From positions 1-64,000 of the forward strand of contig DGTQ01000006.1 in assembly GCA_002394365.1 (NCBI GenBank): 64,000 bases of DNA, in the 5' to 3' direction. Numbering within the stretch: position 1 is the first letter of the stretch; every line of letters starts with the position of its first letter. This document shows, one piece after another, positions 17,390 through 25,107 of this stretch. Made by a program: the position numbers and the translations under genes. The notes beneath the pieces were generated by a model that was not told where the DNA came from, did no database searches, and worked only from the letters and a program-made list of their open reading frames with translations. Source of the DNA: Prevotellaceae bacterium UBA4332 (GTDB lineage Bacteria > Bacteroidota > Bacteroidia > Bacteroidales > Bacteroidaceae).

Positions 17390-17509
17390 ATGAACAACTA
17401 CGAAGAAATCATAAACCTGCCACACCACGTGTCGGAGAACCATCCGCAGATGTCGATGTACGACAGAGCTGCCCAGTTTGCACCTTTTAACGCTCTGAAA
17501 AGCGACTAA
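17390..17509 (+). CDS. YolD-like microprotein (39 aa)
   Basis: ATG to TAA gives 39 residues beginning MNNYEEIINLPHHVSENHPQ and continuing MSMYDRAAQFAPFNALKSD. This matches the core of YolD-like proteins (INLPHHVS, RPQMS, DRAAQFAPFAAL), which typically sit beside Y-family polymerase genes and are thought to regulate them as a UmuD substitute. It is shorter than most YolD proteins (about 90-110 residues), stopping right after the conserved core. It starts 96 bp after the polymerase stop, so co-transcription is likely. Real translation is inferred from the conserved motif. Confidence 0.72.
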   Translation: MNNYEEIINLPHHVSENHPQMSMYDRAAQFAPFNALKSD

Positions 17510-17524
17510 GTCATTTATTTTTAT

Positions 17525-17532
17525 TAACTTTG
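17525..17532 (+). promoter_or_regulatory. Promoter -7 box of the PASTA gene
   Basis: TAACTTTG, ten bases before the ATG at 17543, implying a leaderless or near-leaderless mRNA. Confidence 0.6.
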
Positions 17533-17542
17533 CCCCTGAGTT

Positions 17543-18238
17543 ATGACTACATCAGAGTTTTTTCGCAAAATGACGAGCCGTTATCTGTGGCTGAATCTTG
17601 CTGCCATGCTGGCGGTAGTAATAGCATTGTGCATAGGGGCACAGGTGCTGATGGGTATATACACCCACCATGGTGAATCGATAGCCCTGCCCGACGTAAG
17701 GAAACATTCTTTTCCTGATGCCGTGGCTGTGCTGGAGGACCTCGGCATGCAGGTGCAGGTAAACGATACGGGCTACGTAAAGACGCTGCCTCCAGGCACG
17801 GTGCTGGAGATGTTGCCTGCTGCGGGCACCATGGTAAAGAGTGGCAGGATAATATACCTAACCATCAACGCTGACAACACTCCTACCATCGCACTGCCAG
17901 ACGTGATAGACAACAGCAGCCTGAGAGAGGCAAGGGCAAAGCTTATCTCAATGGGATTCAAGGTGGGCGAGCCACAGTATGTGTATGGGGAGAGAGACTG
18001 GGTGTATGGCATAACCGTAAACGGCAAACACGTGACGGCTGGCGAGCGCATATCGGTGGAGTCGACCTTGATAATACAGGTGGGCAACGGCATGAGGGAT
18101 GCTGCTGACTCGATATATATGACGGATGCTCCTCCGCAGGAGTATGAGGAGGAGGTGTTTATTGACGGCAGCGGTGCGGAACATGGCGCTGGGGATGCCA
18201 CACAGGGAGAAAAAGACCAGTTTGAGGTGGTACAGTAG
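17543..18238 (+). CDS. PASTA domain-containing membrane protein
   Basis: The 231-residue protein has one N-terminal membrane helix (about 17-38). Two PASTA repeats follow outside the membrane: residues ~46-110 (LPDVRKHSFPDAVAVLEDLGM) and ~115-180 (LPDVIDNSSLREARAKLISMGF), then an acidic C-terminal tail. PASTA repeats bind peptidoglycan or muropeptides in PBPs and Ser/Thr kinases. Here they stand without a kinase or transpeptidase domain, which is usual for the Bacteroidetes protein encoded next to rluD and ddl. The likely role is in cell-wall sensing or scaffolding; this is inference. Confidence 0.88.
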   Translation: MTTSEFFRKMTSRYLWLNLAAMLAVVIALCIGAQVLMGIYTHHGESIALPDVRKHSFPDAVAVLEDLGMQVQVNDTGYVKTLPPGTVLEMLPAAGTMVKSGRIIYLTINADNTPTIALPDVIDNSSLREARAKLISMGFKVGEPQYVYGERDWVYGITVNGKHVTAGERISVESTLIIQVGNGMRDAADSIYMTDAPPQEYEEEVFIDGSGAEHGAGDATQGEKDQFEVVQ

Positions 18239-18360
18239 CCAGTTCACAATTCACAATTCACAGTCTTTCAACTCTCAACCCTCCGCTCCAACTTGTTGGC
18301 TTGCCAGAGCAAGAACTGTCTCTAAACACTAAACTATCAACATTCAACTGTCTCTCAACC
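18239..18360. repeat. Mosaic repeat between PASTA gene and rluD
   Basis: Contains 'cagttcacaattcaca' and 'caactctcaac' simple repeats plus the module CCAACTTGTTGG/CTTGCCAGAGCAAG. It is open in the rluD frame from a TTG at 18301 and may have replaced the original 5' end of rluD. Confidence 0.65.
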
Positions 18361-19395
18361 TTGAAGGACGAGGATTTTGACATAGAGGATACGGGGCTTC
18401 TCTACGAGCACTTCCGCATTGTGGCTGATGCGGGACAGATGCCCCTGCGCATAGACAAATTCCTATTCGAACACATGCAGCACTCCTCACGCAACCGTAT
18501 TCAGCAGGCAGCGGAGGCTGGCTACATATACGTGGGCGACAAGCCCGTAAAGAGCAACTACAGGGTGAGACCTGGCGACGTGGTGACGTTGATGCTTTCT
18601 CAACCCAAGCACGACACGACGATATACCCAGAGGACATTCCGCTTGAGATAGTGTATGAGGACGATGCCCTGATGGTGGTGAACAAACCTGCGGGCATGG
18701 TGGTGCACCCAGGGGCAGGAAACTTTAACGGCACACTGATAAACGCCGTTGCGTGGCACATGAGGGATGTGCCGACCTTCGACCCCAATTCACCAGAGGT
18801 GGGGCTGGTTCACCGAATAGACAAGGACACCAGCGGACTGCTCGTGATAGCCAAGACGCCCGATGCCAAGACCAGCCTCGGCAGGCAGTTCTTCAACCAC
18901 GACACCCGCCGCACCTACAACTGCCTGGTATGGGGGCATTTTGCTGAAGACGAAGGACGCATAGAGGGCAACATAACCCGAGACCCCAAGGACCGCCAGC
19001 GCATGACGGTGGCACCGGCAGACTCAAACATAGGCAAGCCTGCCGTGACCCACTGGAGGGTGCTGCAGAAATTTGGCTATACCACCCTCGTGGAATGTCG
19101 CCTTGAAACAGGGCGCACCCACCAGATACGAGCCCACATGAAGCACATAGGGCACCCACTGTTCGGAGACGAGAGGTATGGGGGAACCGTAATACTGCGT
19201 GGAGAACGCACATCGAAATACAAGGCTTTCATCAACAACTGTCTCGCCTTGTGTCCTCGTCAGGCCCTGCATGCCAGGACCTTGGGATTCAGGCATCCCC
19301 TTACGGGAGAGCAGATGGACTTCACCAGCCAGTGGCCAGAGGACTTTGCCGCCCTCATAGCCCAGTGGGAGAGAATAAGCAAACAGAAAGACTGA
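18361..19395 (+). CDS. rluD: Ribosomal large subunit pseudouridine synthase, RluA/RluD family
   Basis: Makes pseudouridines in 23S rRNA. There is an S4 RNA-binding domain near the N-terminus (LRIDKFLFEHMQHSSRNRIQ...). The catalytic domain has the motif HRIDKDTSGLLVIAK containing the active aspartate, and ETGRTHQIRAHMKHIGHPLFGD. The start is uncertain: no ATG precedes the conserved N-terminus. The TTG at 18361 is the best candidate, with another TTG at 18301 lying inside a dispersed repeat. Ddl follows 20 bp downstream, so PASTA-rluD-ddl probably form one unit. Confidence 0.9.
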   Translation: MKDEDFDIEDTGLLYEHFRIVADAGQMPLRIDKFLFEHMQHSSRNRIQQAAEAGYIYVGDKPVKSNYRVRPGDVVTLMLSQPKHDTTIYPEDIPLEIVYEDDALMVVNKPAGMVVHPGAGNFNGTLINAVAWHMRDVPTFDPNSPEVGLVHRIDKDTSGLLVIAKTPDAKTSLGRQFFNHDTRRTYNCLVWGHFAEDEGRIEGNITRDPKDRQRMTVAPADSNIGKPAVTHWRVLQKFGYTTLVECRLETGRTHQIRAHMKHIGHPLFGDERYGGTVILRGERTSKYKAFINNCLALCPRQALHARTLGFRHPLTGEQMDFTSQWPEDFAALIAQWERISKQKD

Positions 19396-19415
19396 CAAAC
19401 GAAAAAGAAGAAGAT

Positions 19416-20399
19416 ATGAAAAGAATAGCAATAATATGGGGTGGTGACTCGTCGGAGTATGAGGTATCACGAAAATCGGGAATGGGAATATACTCTTTCT
19501 TCAACAAGGAGAGGTATGAGTGTTATCTGGTTTGCCTGAAGAAGGGCGAATGGTATGTGGAGACGGCTGGCGAGGGCAGGGCTACGATAGACAAGAACGA
19601 CTTCTCCTTCGTGGAGAACGGCGTGAGGAAGACGTTTGACTTTGCCTACATCACCATTCACGGAACACCTGGCGAGAATGGATTCCTGCAGGGATATTTT
19701 GAGCTGATAGGCATGCCTTACTCCACATGCAGTGTGCTAGTAGAGGCACTGACATTCGATAAATTCGTGCTCAACAACTATCTGAGAGGTTTTGGCGTGA
19801 GCGTAGCTGACAGCATACTCGTGCGCAGGGGCGACGAAAGGAAACTGACGGAGGAAGGCGTGCAGGAGGCAGTGGGGTTCCCGTGTTTCGTGAAGCCTGC
19901 GGCCGACGGTTCTTCCTTCGGCGTGAGCAAGGTGAACACATGGAAAGACATGCAGCCTGCCCTCGACAAGGCTTTCGCACAGAGCGACATGGTGATGGTG
20001 GAAGCCATGCTTGAGGGCATGGAGATAGCGCAGGGCGTGTATAAGACAAAGGAGAAGGCGGTGGTATTTCCTGCCACGGAGGTGGTGAGCCAGAACGACT
20101 TCTTTGACTTTAACGCAAAGTATAACGGTCAGGTGACGGAGATAACCCCCGCCCGTCTGCCACAGGAGGTAAGCGACCGTGTGGCGAAGATAACGAGCGC
20201 CGTATATGACATACTGCATGCCTGCGGCATAATCAGGGTTGACTACATAATAAAGAACCCCCAGTCGGCAGATGCCAGGATATTCATGCTGGAGATAAAC
20301 ACCACACCAGGCATGACACCCACTTCCTTCATACCCCAGCAGGTGAAGGCGGCTGGACTTGACATGGGGGAGGTCCTCTCCGATATTGTTGAAGGCTAA
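19416..20399 (+). CDS. ddl: D-alanine--D-alanine ligase
   Basis: ATP-grasp enzyme joining two D-alanines for peptidoglycan precursors. The 327 residues begin MKRIAIIWGGDSSEYEVS. They include HGTPGENGFLQGYFE, the serine-lid/ATP-binding VKPAADGSSFGVSKV, and the C-terminal metal-binding LEINTTPGMTPTSFIPQQ. Start chosen at 19416 on conservation; the open frame extends upstream into rluD in another frame. Confidence 0.96.
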   Translation: MKRIAIIWGGDSSEYEVSRKSGMGIYSFFNKERYECYLVCLKKGEWYVETAGEGRATIDKNDFSFVENGVRKTFDFAYITIHGTPGENGFLQGYFELIGMPYSTCSVLVEALTFDKFVLNNYLRGFGVSVADSILVRRGDERKLTEEGVQEAVGFPCFVKPAADGSSFGVSKVNTWKDMQPALDKAFAQSDMVMVEAMLEGMEIAQGVYKTKEKAVVFPATEVVSQNDFFDFNAKYNGQVTEITPARLPQEVSDRVAKITSAVYDILHACGIIRVDYIIKNPQSADARIFMLEINTTPGMTPTSFIPQQVKAAGLDMGEVLSDIVEG

Positions 20400-20549
20400 A
20401 AACCTGAAAAGGAGGTAACTTAACTTTCGGAAGTAGAAAAGGAAGTAAAAATGGAAGTAAAAAAGGAAGTCTTCCAGCCAGTGAAGCTGGCTTAACTCCC
20501 TATTTAACTTCATTCTATAACTCCCGAAACTTGAATCAATTGGAAAGAA
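20400..20549. repeat. Spacer with GGAAGTAAAA simple repeats and a small hairpin
   Basis: Several GGAAGTAAAAA-like units (20431-20470), then AGCCAG/CTGGCT (20476-20493). It could act as a weak terminator after ddl, but no T-run follows. No gene seen. Confidence 0.5.
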
Positions 20550-21761
20550 ATGACTATTCACGATTTTGACGAAATAAGGCCCTACAACGCCGAGGAAATG
20601 CCCGTGGTGTTTGAGGAGCTATTGAGAGACCGCCAGTTCAACGCGATGATGAAGGGCTTCCTGCCATGGTTGCCAAAGGGAATACGCAACGGAGTGCTGA
20701 GACTGCTGATGAAGGGCATCAGGACTCCGCAGGACTTTCAGGTGCGCTTCATGAAACCCGTCGTGAAGCTTGAGATATGGAAGTGCACCAAGGGCTTGAC
20801 ATTCGGCTACCCCGAGGGGATGGACAAGGGAAAGCGATACCTCTTCATGTCAAACCACAGGGACATCGTGCTCGACTCTGCCTTCCTTGACCTGGAACTC
20901 TACAACAACAATTTCGTAAAGACCTGCGAGATAGGCATAGGCGACAACCTGCTCATATATCCCTGGATAAAGAAACTGGTGAGGATGAACAAGTGCTTCA
21001 CCGTGCGCAGAGGGCTGACGGCACACGAGATGATGCGCTCGTCCATGCTGATGAGCCGCTACATACACTATGCCGTGAACGAGAAAGACGAGAACATCTG
21101 GATAGCACAACGCGAAGGCAGAGCCAAGGACAGCGACGACCGCACACAGGACTCGGTGCTCAAAATGTTCGTGATGGGGTATGATAACGGGAACGGGAAC
21201 GATAACAACATTATCGAAGCACTGAAGCATCTGCACATAGCACCCCTGACTATATCTTACGAATACGACCCCTGCGACTATCTGAAGGCGAAGGAATTTC
21301 AGCTGAAACGCGACGTGGCGGGATGGAAGAAGACGAAGCAAGACGACCTCGACAACATGAAGACGGGCATACTGGGCAAGAAGGGAAGGGTGCACTACGA
21401 GATTTCGCCCTGCATAGACGACTGGCTCGACACGCTCGACGCCTCGCTGCCCAAGAAGGAACTCTTCAGACTCGTGGCCGAGCACATAGACCGCGAGATA
21501 CACTCTCGCTACAAGATATACCCATGCAACTGGATAGCCCTGGACGAACTCAAGGGGAGTAACGACAACTGTGGCAGACACTACACCGAGAAAGACAAGG
21601 CCGAGTTTGACAAATACATAGAGGGACGCATCGACAAGACCCAGACGGAGGGCTTCACGCCCGACAGGGCTTATCTGCGCGAACGAATAATGACAATGTA
21701 TGCGAATCCATTACGCAATAAGCTTATCTGTGCTGACGGCAGTGCTGACGGCATCATGTGA
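20550..21761 (+). CDS. Glycerol-3-phosphate/1-acylglycerol acyltransferase-like protein
   Basis: PlsC-superfamily acyltransferase of 403 residues. The HxxxxD motif is NHRDIVLD (near residue 101), followed by FTVRRGLTAHEM and IWIAQREGRAKDSDD, which match the acceptor and glycerophosphate-binding blocks. It has no obvious membrane helix. The long C-terminal part (250-400) is not recognised. It probably transfers acyl groups to a phospholipid or glycolipid precursor. It overlaps the next gene by 62 bp, an unusually long overlap, so the two are translationally linked. Confidence 0.85.
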   Translation: MTIHDFDEIRPYNAEEMPVVFEELLRDRQFNAMMKGFLPWLPKGIRNGVLRLLMKGIRTPQDFQVRFMKPVVKLEIWKCTKGLTFGYPEGMDKGKRYLFMSNHRDIVLDSAFLDLELYNNNFVKTCEIGIGDNLLIYPWIKKLVRMNKCFTVRRGLTAHEMMRSSMLMSRYIHYAVNEKDENIWIAQREGRAKDSDDRTQDSVLKMFVMGYDNGNGNDNNIIEALKHLHIAPLTISYEYDPCDYLKAKEFQLKRDVAGWKKTKQDDLDNMKTGILGKKGRVHYEISPCIDDWLDTLDASLPKKELFRLVAEHIDREIHSRYKIYPCNWIALDELKGSNDNCGRHYTEKDKAEFDKYIEGRIDKTQTEGFTPDRAYLRERIMTMYANPLRNKLICADGSADGIM

Positions 21762-22371
21762 GCACGACAGCTATGACACGGGCGAGGGGCAGTACTCTCG
21801 CCTGCACACCGATTATGTTACCATAAAGGTGAGAGACAACTATGTGCAGAGCATAACGACCGACGAGGACAAGGTGCTCTCGTTGGGCAGTGACATGAAG
21901 ATTGATGTGGAACCCAAGGACACCACGCTGAGATGGCTGCTCTATTATAACGGAACTCGGAGAGATGAGCCGCAGGCAAATAATAATAATAACGGTAATA
22001 TCGAGATTGTGGGGAGCAACCCCATGTTCTTGCTTAAACCCATAGACAGAAGCGAGGTGATAACGATGAAGACAGACCCCGTGACGGTAACGAGCGTATG
22101 GATGGCAAGCAACGGGAAATACCTCAACCTGCGACTGGGACTGAAGACGGGAAACTCCGATGAGCAGGCAAAACATACGGTGGCATTGATAAGGAATGGA
22201 GTGAGCGGTGATGTAGTTTATTACACCCTTTACCATGACCAGGCAGACATACCACAATATTATACTCAAGAATATACATTTACAGTTGAGGCACCAGAGC
22301 AGAAGGAAATAGACCTCACGATAAACACTTACAACGGCGTTTTCCATAAAACATTCACTGTGAGAGAATGA
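21700..22371 (+). CDS. NigD-like lipoprotein
   Basis: 223-residue exported lipoprotein with a signal peptide and lipobox LTASC (Cys20). It resembles the NigD-like family of Bacteroidetes: an N-terminal OB-like part, then a beta-rich domain ending in INTYNGVFHKTFTVRE. NigD-like proteins are common near surface-polysaccharide or bacteriocin-like loci, but their biochemical role is not established. The start at 21700 lies inside the acyltransferase gene. The stop overlaps the next gene by 4 bp (ATGA). Confidence 0.75.
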   Translation: MRIHYAISLSVLTAVLTASCEHDSYDTGEGQYSRLHTDYVTIKVRDNYVQSITTDEDKVLSLGSDMKIDVEPKDTTLRWLLYYNGTRRDEPQANNNNNGNIEIVGSNPMFLLKPIDRSEVITMKTDPVTVTSVWMASNGKYLNLRLGLKTGNSDEQAKHTVALIRNGVSGDVVYYTLYHDQADIPQYYTQEYTFTVEAPEQKEIDLTINTYNGVFHKTFTVRE

Positions 22372-23447
22372 AAGTTCTGCTGTTAAGCACATACGAAAAA
22401 ACTGGTGGAGCAGCAATAGCTGCCAGCCGATTGTTGCAGGCACTGCGCCATAACGGAGTGGAGGCAACGATGCTATGCCGCAAGAATAATATCGGGAAAC
22501 AGTCATGGACAAGTATAATGGAACGGGCGGTGATATGGATGTTCAATGGTTTTTCGAAGAAAGACCTTTGGGCAACCGACATAGCACTGTTCGGGCAGGA
22601 CATCACCAAGACCAGGGAATATAGGGAGGCAGACGTGATTCACCTTCACTGGATAAACCAGGGATTTATCTCCTTATTTCAAATAGAGCGCTTCATAAAA
22701 GACGGCAAAAAGATAGTGTGGACCATGCATGATGCGTGGAACACCATGGGAGCATATCATCTTGCAATACAAAGACGGGAAAGCTTAATGGAACGCTGGA
22801 CATGGCGACGCAAACGGGAACTATACTCTCTCAACAAGATACAATTCGTAACGTGCAGCCGATGGCTGAGAGAGGAGACTCGGCGCAGTGAACTGACGGA
22901 ACAACTGTCTGTAAAGGCTATACCAAACCCCATTGATACCGCTCTCTTTGCGCCCCAATCAACAAAAAAGCATGGACGGCGCGTGCTCTTTGTAGCACAG
23001 AACGTAAACAACCCCATGAAAGGTATGAGCTACCTGGACGAGGCAGTGGCGATGCTCAAAGGTAATGACGCAGTAGAATTGATAGCTCTCGGACGTGATA
23101 TACCATATATAAATGATGAGGTGGAGATGGCGAGGCTGTATAACAGCGTGGATGCCTTCGTGCTGCCCTCGCTGTCGGAGAACCTGCCCAACACCATCAT
23201 GGAGGCGATGGCATGCGGAGTGCCCTGCGTGGGGTTCGACGTGGGGGGCATACCCGAGATGATAGACCACGGGAGGAATGGCTACGTGGCTCGACTGAAA
23301 GACGCGAGAGACCTGGCTGAGGGCATACGCTTCGTGCTCGACCCAGAGAACCGCGAGCGCCTCGGCAGGGCGGCAAGGGAGAAGGTGATGCAATGCTACA
23401 GCGAGGCGGCTGTGGCTCGTAAGTACATGGAGGTGTATGATGGATAA
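22368..23447 (+). CDS. Glycosyltransferase family 4
   Basis: 359-residue GT-B fold glycosyltransferase. The N-terminal half contains EKTGGAAIAASRLLQAL; the C-terminal nucleotide-sugar domain has the GT4 signature PSLSENLPNTIMEAMACGVPCVGFDVGGIPE with the EX7E-type acidic residues. It probably adds one sugar to a lipid-linked surface glycan at the inner membrane. It overlaps its neighbours by 4 bp upstream and 11 bp downstream, which places it firmly in the glycan operon. Confidence 0.93.
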   Translation: MKVLLLSTYEKTGGAAIAASRLLQALRHNGVEATMLCRKNNIGKQSWTSIMERAVIWMFNGFSKKDLWATDIALFGQDITKTREYREADVIHLHWINQGFISLFQIERFIKDGKKIVWTMHDAWNTMGAYHLAIQRRESLMERWTWRRKRELYSLNKIQFVTCSRWLREETRRSELTEQLSVKAIPNPIDTALFAPQSTKKHGRRVLFVAQNVNNPMKGMSYLDEAVAMLKGNDAVELIALGRDIPYINDEVEMARLYNSVDAFVLPSLSENLPNTIMEAMACGVPCVGFDVGGIPEMIDHGRNGYVARLKDARDLAEGIRFVLDPENRERLGRAAREKVMQCYSEAAVARKYMEVYDG

Positions 23448-25107
23448 ATTCAAGAGGTTTGTTTACACATCGGTCCGACTGTTCGCCGTAAGGAGGGAGG
23501 AGAGGCTGACGGCTCTCGCTGCCTTCGCCATCTTCGCGGTGCTCAACGCCATGACCGTAGCGAGATACTGGGACCTGTTCAGCCAGCCTGCTGCTGGCGG
23601 CTATCGCAGCCTCTTCGTAAGGAATTTCCGCATTTCGGGCTTCGACCCCCTTACCTACCAGGTGGTGTCGGAATGGTTTCCTGCCTACAATATCTACCGC
23701 CACCCTCTGCTGGCGTTCTTCATGTGGCCGATGAGCATGGCTGACAGGGGGCTGATGGCTCTTACGGGGCTGAACTGGGCAACGGTGCTCACGGCGCTGG
23801 TGCTCGTGCTGTGTGCCACCTACTCTGCCATATTCCTCTTCCGCATAATGCACAGCGTGGTGGGACTGGGCACGAGGCAAGCCAACGCCCTCTGCCTGCT
23901 CTACTTCTCCTTTGCCTACGTCATGCTGGCAAGCATGGTGCCCGACCATTTCGTAATGTCGCAGTTCTGCCTCCTGCTCACCCTCTGGATTGCGGGGGAG
24001 AAGCTCAGGAAGAAATCGGCTCTCAACATGTGGCAGACCATCGTGCTGTTTATCTTCACGGCTGGTGTGTCGCTCAACAACAGCCTGAAGGTATTTCTTG
24101 CCGCCCTGGTAACGCGAAGGAGGCGCTTCTTCAAGCCCATCTTCCTGCTCTTTGCCGTCATAGTGCCTGCGTGCCTCATCTGGTGGTTTGCCCGATGGGA
24201 ATACTCTGCATGGGAAGCACCGAGATACAGGGCGAGGCAGGAGCAGAAGATGCACCTGCAGCAAAGGCGCACCGAGATTATCAGGGCGCAGGTGGCAGAC
24301 TCGCTGAAAACGATAGGTGCTTCCGAGCCCGATTCTGCCACCATTGCCAGGGAGATGAACCGCATAATAAAGCAGCGTGCCATAGCCAAATATCGCAGAG
24401 ACCACAAGCAGATATGGAACAGGAACAAGGGCAAGCCCTTCATGAAGGGCGAGTTCATGGGGTGGACAGACAAAACCACCTCGCGATGGGATGCGGGGGT
24501 GGAGAACCTCTTTGGCGAGGGGCTCATGCTGCATGAGGACTACCTACTGGGGGATGTGCTGAGAAACCGTCCCGTAATAGTGACTTACCGAAACTGGTTC
24601 AACTACGTCGTGGAGGGCATCGTGGTGCTGCTCTTTCTCTGCGGCATCTGGTGTGGCAGGCGCGAGGTGTTCCTCTGGACTGCCATGTCGTCCTTCCTCA
24701 TGGATATGACGCTCCACATGGGGCTGGGCTTTGGCATAAACGAGATTTACATCATGTCGCCCCACTACCTGTTTGCCCTGCCCATAGCCATAGCCTACCT
24801 CGTAAAGCAGTTCACAGTTCGACCCCCTCTCGCTCCAACTTGTTGGCTTGCCAGAGCAAGAACTCCCCCCAAGGGGGAGGACTCCCTCTCCTTCTTTGCA
24901 AGCAAAGCCAACAAGTTGGAGCGGGGAGAGGGGTGGGGAGAGGTCTCAATCTTCAATTTTCAATCTTCAAAACCTCCGCTCCAACTTGTGGGCTTGCCAG
25001 AGCAAGAAACCTTATCGTCAGCGCTAACCTTACTGTTATATGCGCTGGCAGCCTACATGTTTGTGTGGAACATTACATTGATAACCGAATACCTCTTCTT
25101 TCTATGA
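23437..25107 (+). CDS. Multi-pass membrane protein of glycan cluster, with in-frame repeat insertion
   Basis: 556-residue membrane protein with about nine helices and one large soluble loop (~250-380) that is rich in Arg/Gln/Glu. It is a paralogue of the next gene: shared blocks include RHPLLAFFMWP, LYFSFAYVMLASMVPDHF, VENLFGEGLMLHEDYLL and GIWCGRREVFLW. Possibly the DUF6080 group; function unknown. A glycan polymerase or GT-C-like role is only inferred from context. About 67 residues near the C-terminus (about 459-525) come from repeat DNA at 24811-25012. The paralogue lacks them and the frame is kept. Confidence 0.75.
   Translation: MMDKFKRFVYTSVRLFAVRREERLTALAAFAIFAVLNAMTVARYWDLFSQPAAGGYRSLFVRNFRISGFDPLTYQVVSEWFPAYNIYRHPLLAFFMWPMSMADRGLMALTGLNWATVLTALVLVLCATYSAIFLFRIMHSVVGLGTRQANALCLLYFSFAYVMLASMVPDHFVMSQFCLLLTLWIAGEKLRKKSALNMWQTIVLFIFTAGVSLNNSLKVFLAALVTRRRRFFKPIFLLFAVIVPACLIWWFARWEYSAWEAPRYRARQEQKMHLQQRRTEIIRAQVADSLKTIGASEPDSATIAREMNRIIKQRAIAKYRRDHKQIWNRNKGKPFMKGEFMGWTDKTTSRWDAGVENLFGEGLMLHEDYLLGDVLRNRPVIVTYRNWFNYVVEGIVVLLFLCGIWCGRREVFLWTAMSSFLMDMTLHMGLGFGINEIYIMSPHYLFALPIAIAYLVKQFTVRPPLAPTCWLARARTPPKGEDSLSFFASKANKLERGEGWGEVSIFNFQSSKPPLQLVGLPEQETLSSALTLLLYALAAYMFVWNITLITEYLFFL
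24811..25012. repeat. Dispersed mosaic repeat inserted in frame in a coding region
   Basis: Starts with a 'cagttcacagtt' piece and a GACCCCCTCTC edge. It holds CCAACTTGTTGG + CTTGCCAGAGCAAG twice (24836, 24978) and once inverted with CTTTGCAAGCAAAG (24894-24924). CCCCCAAGGGGG and a 'caatcttcaattttcaatc' run also occur. These are the usual intergenic modules of this genome, here inside an open reading frame. Confidence 0.8.
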
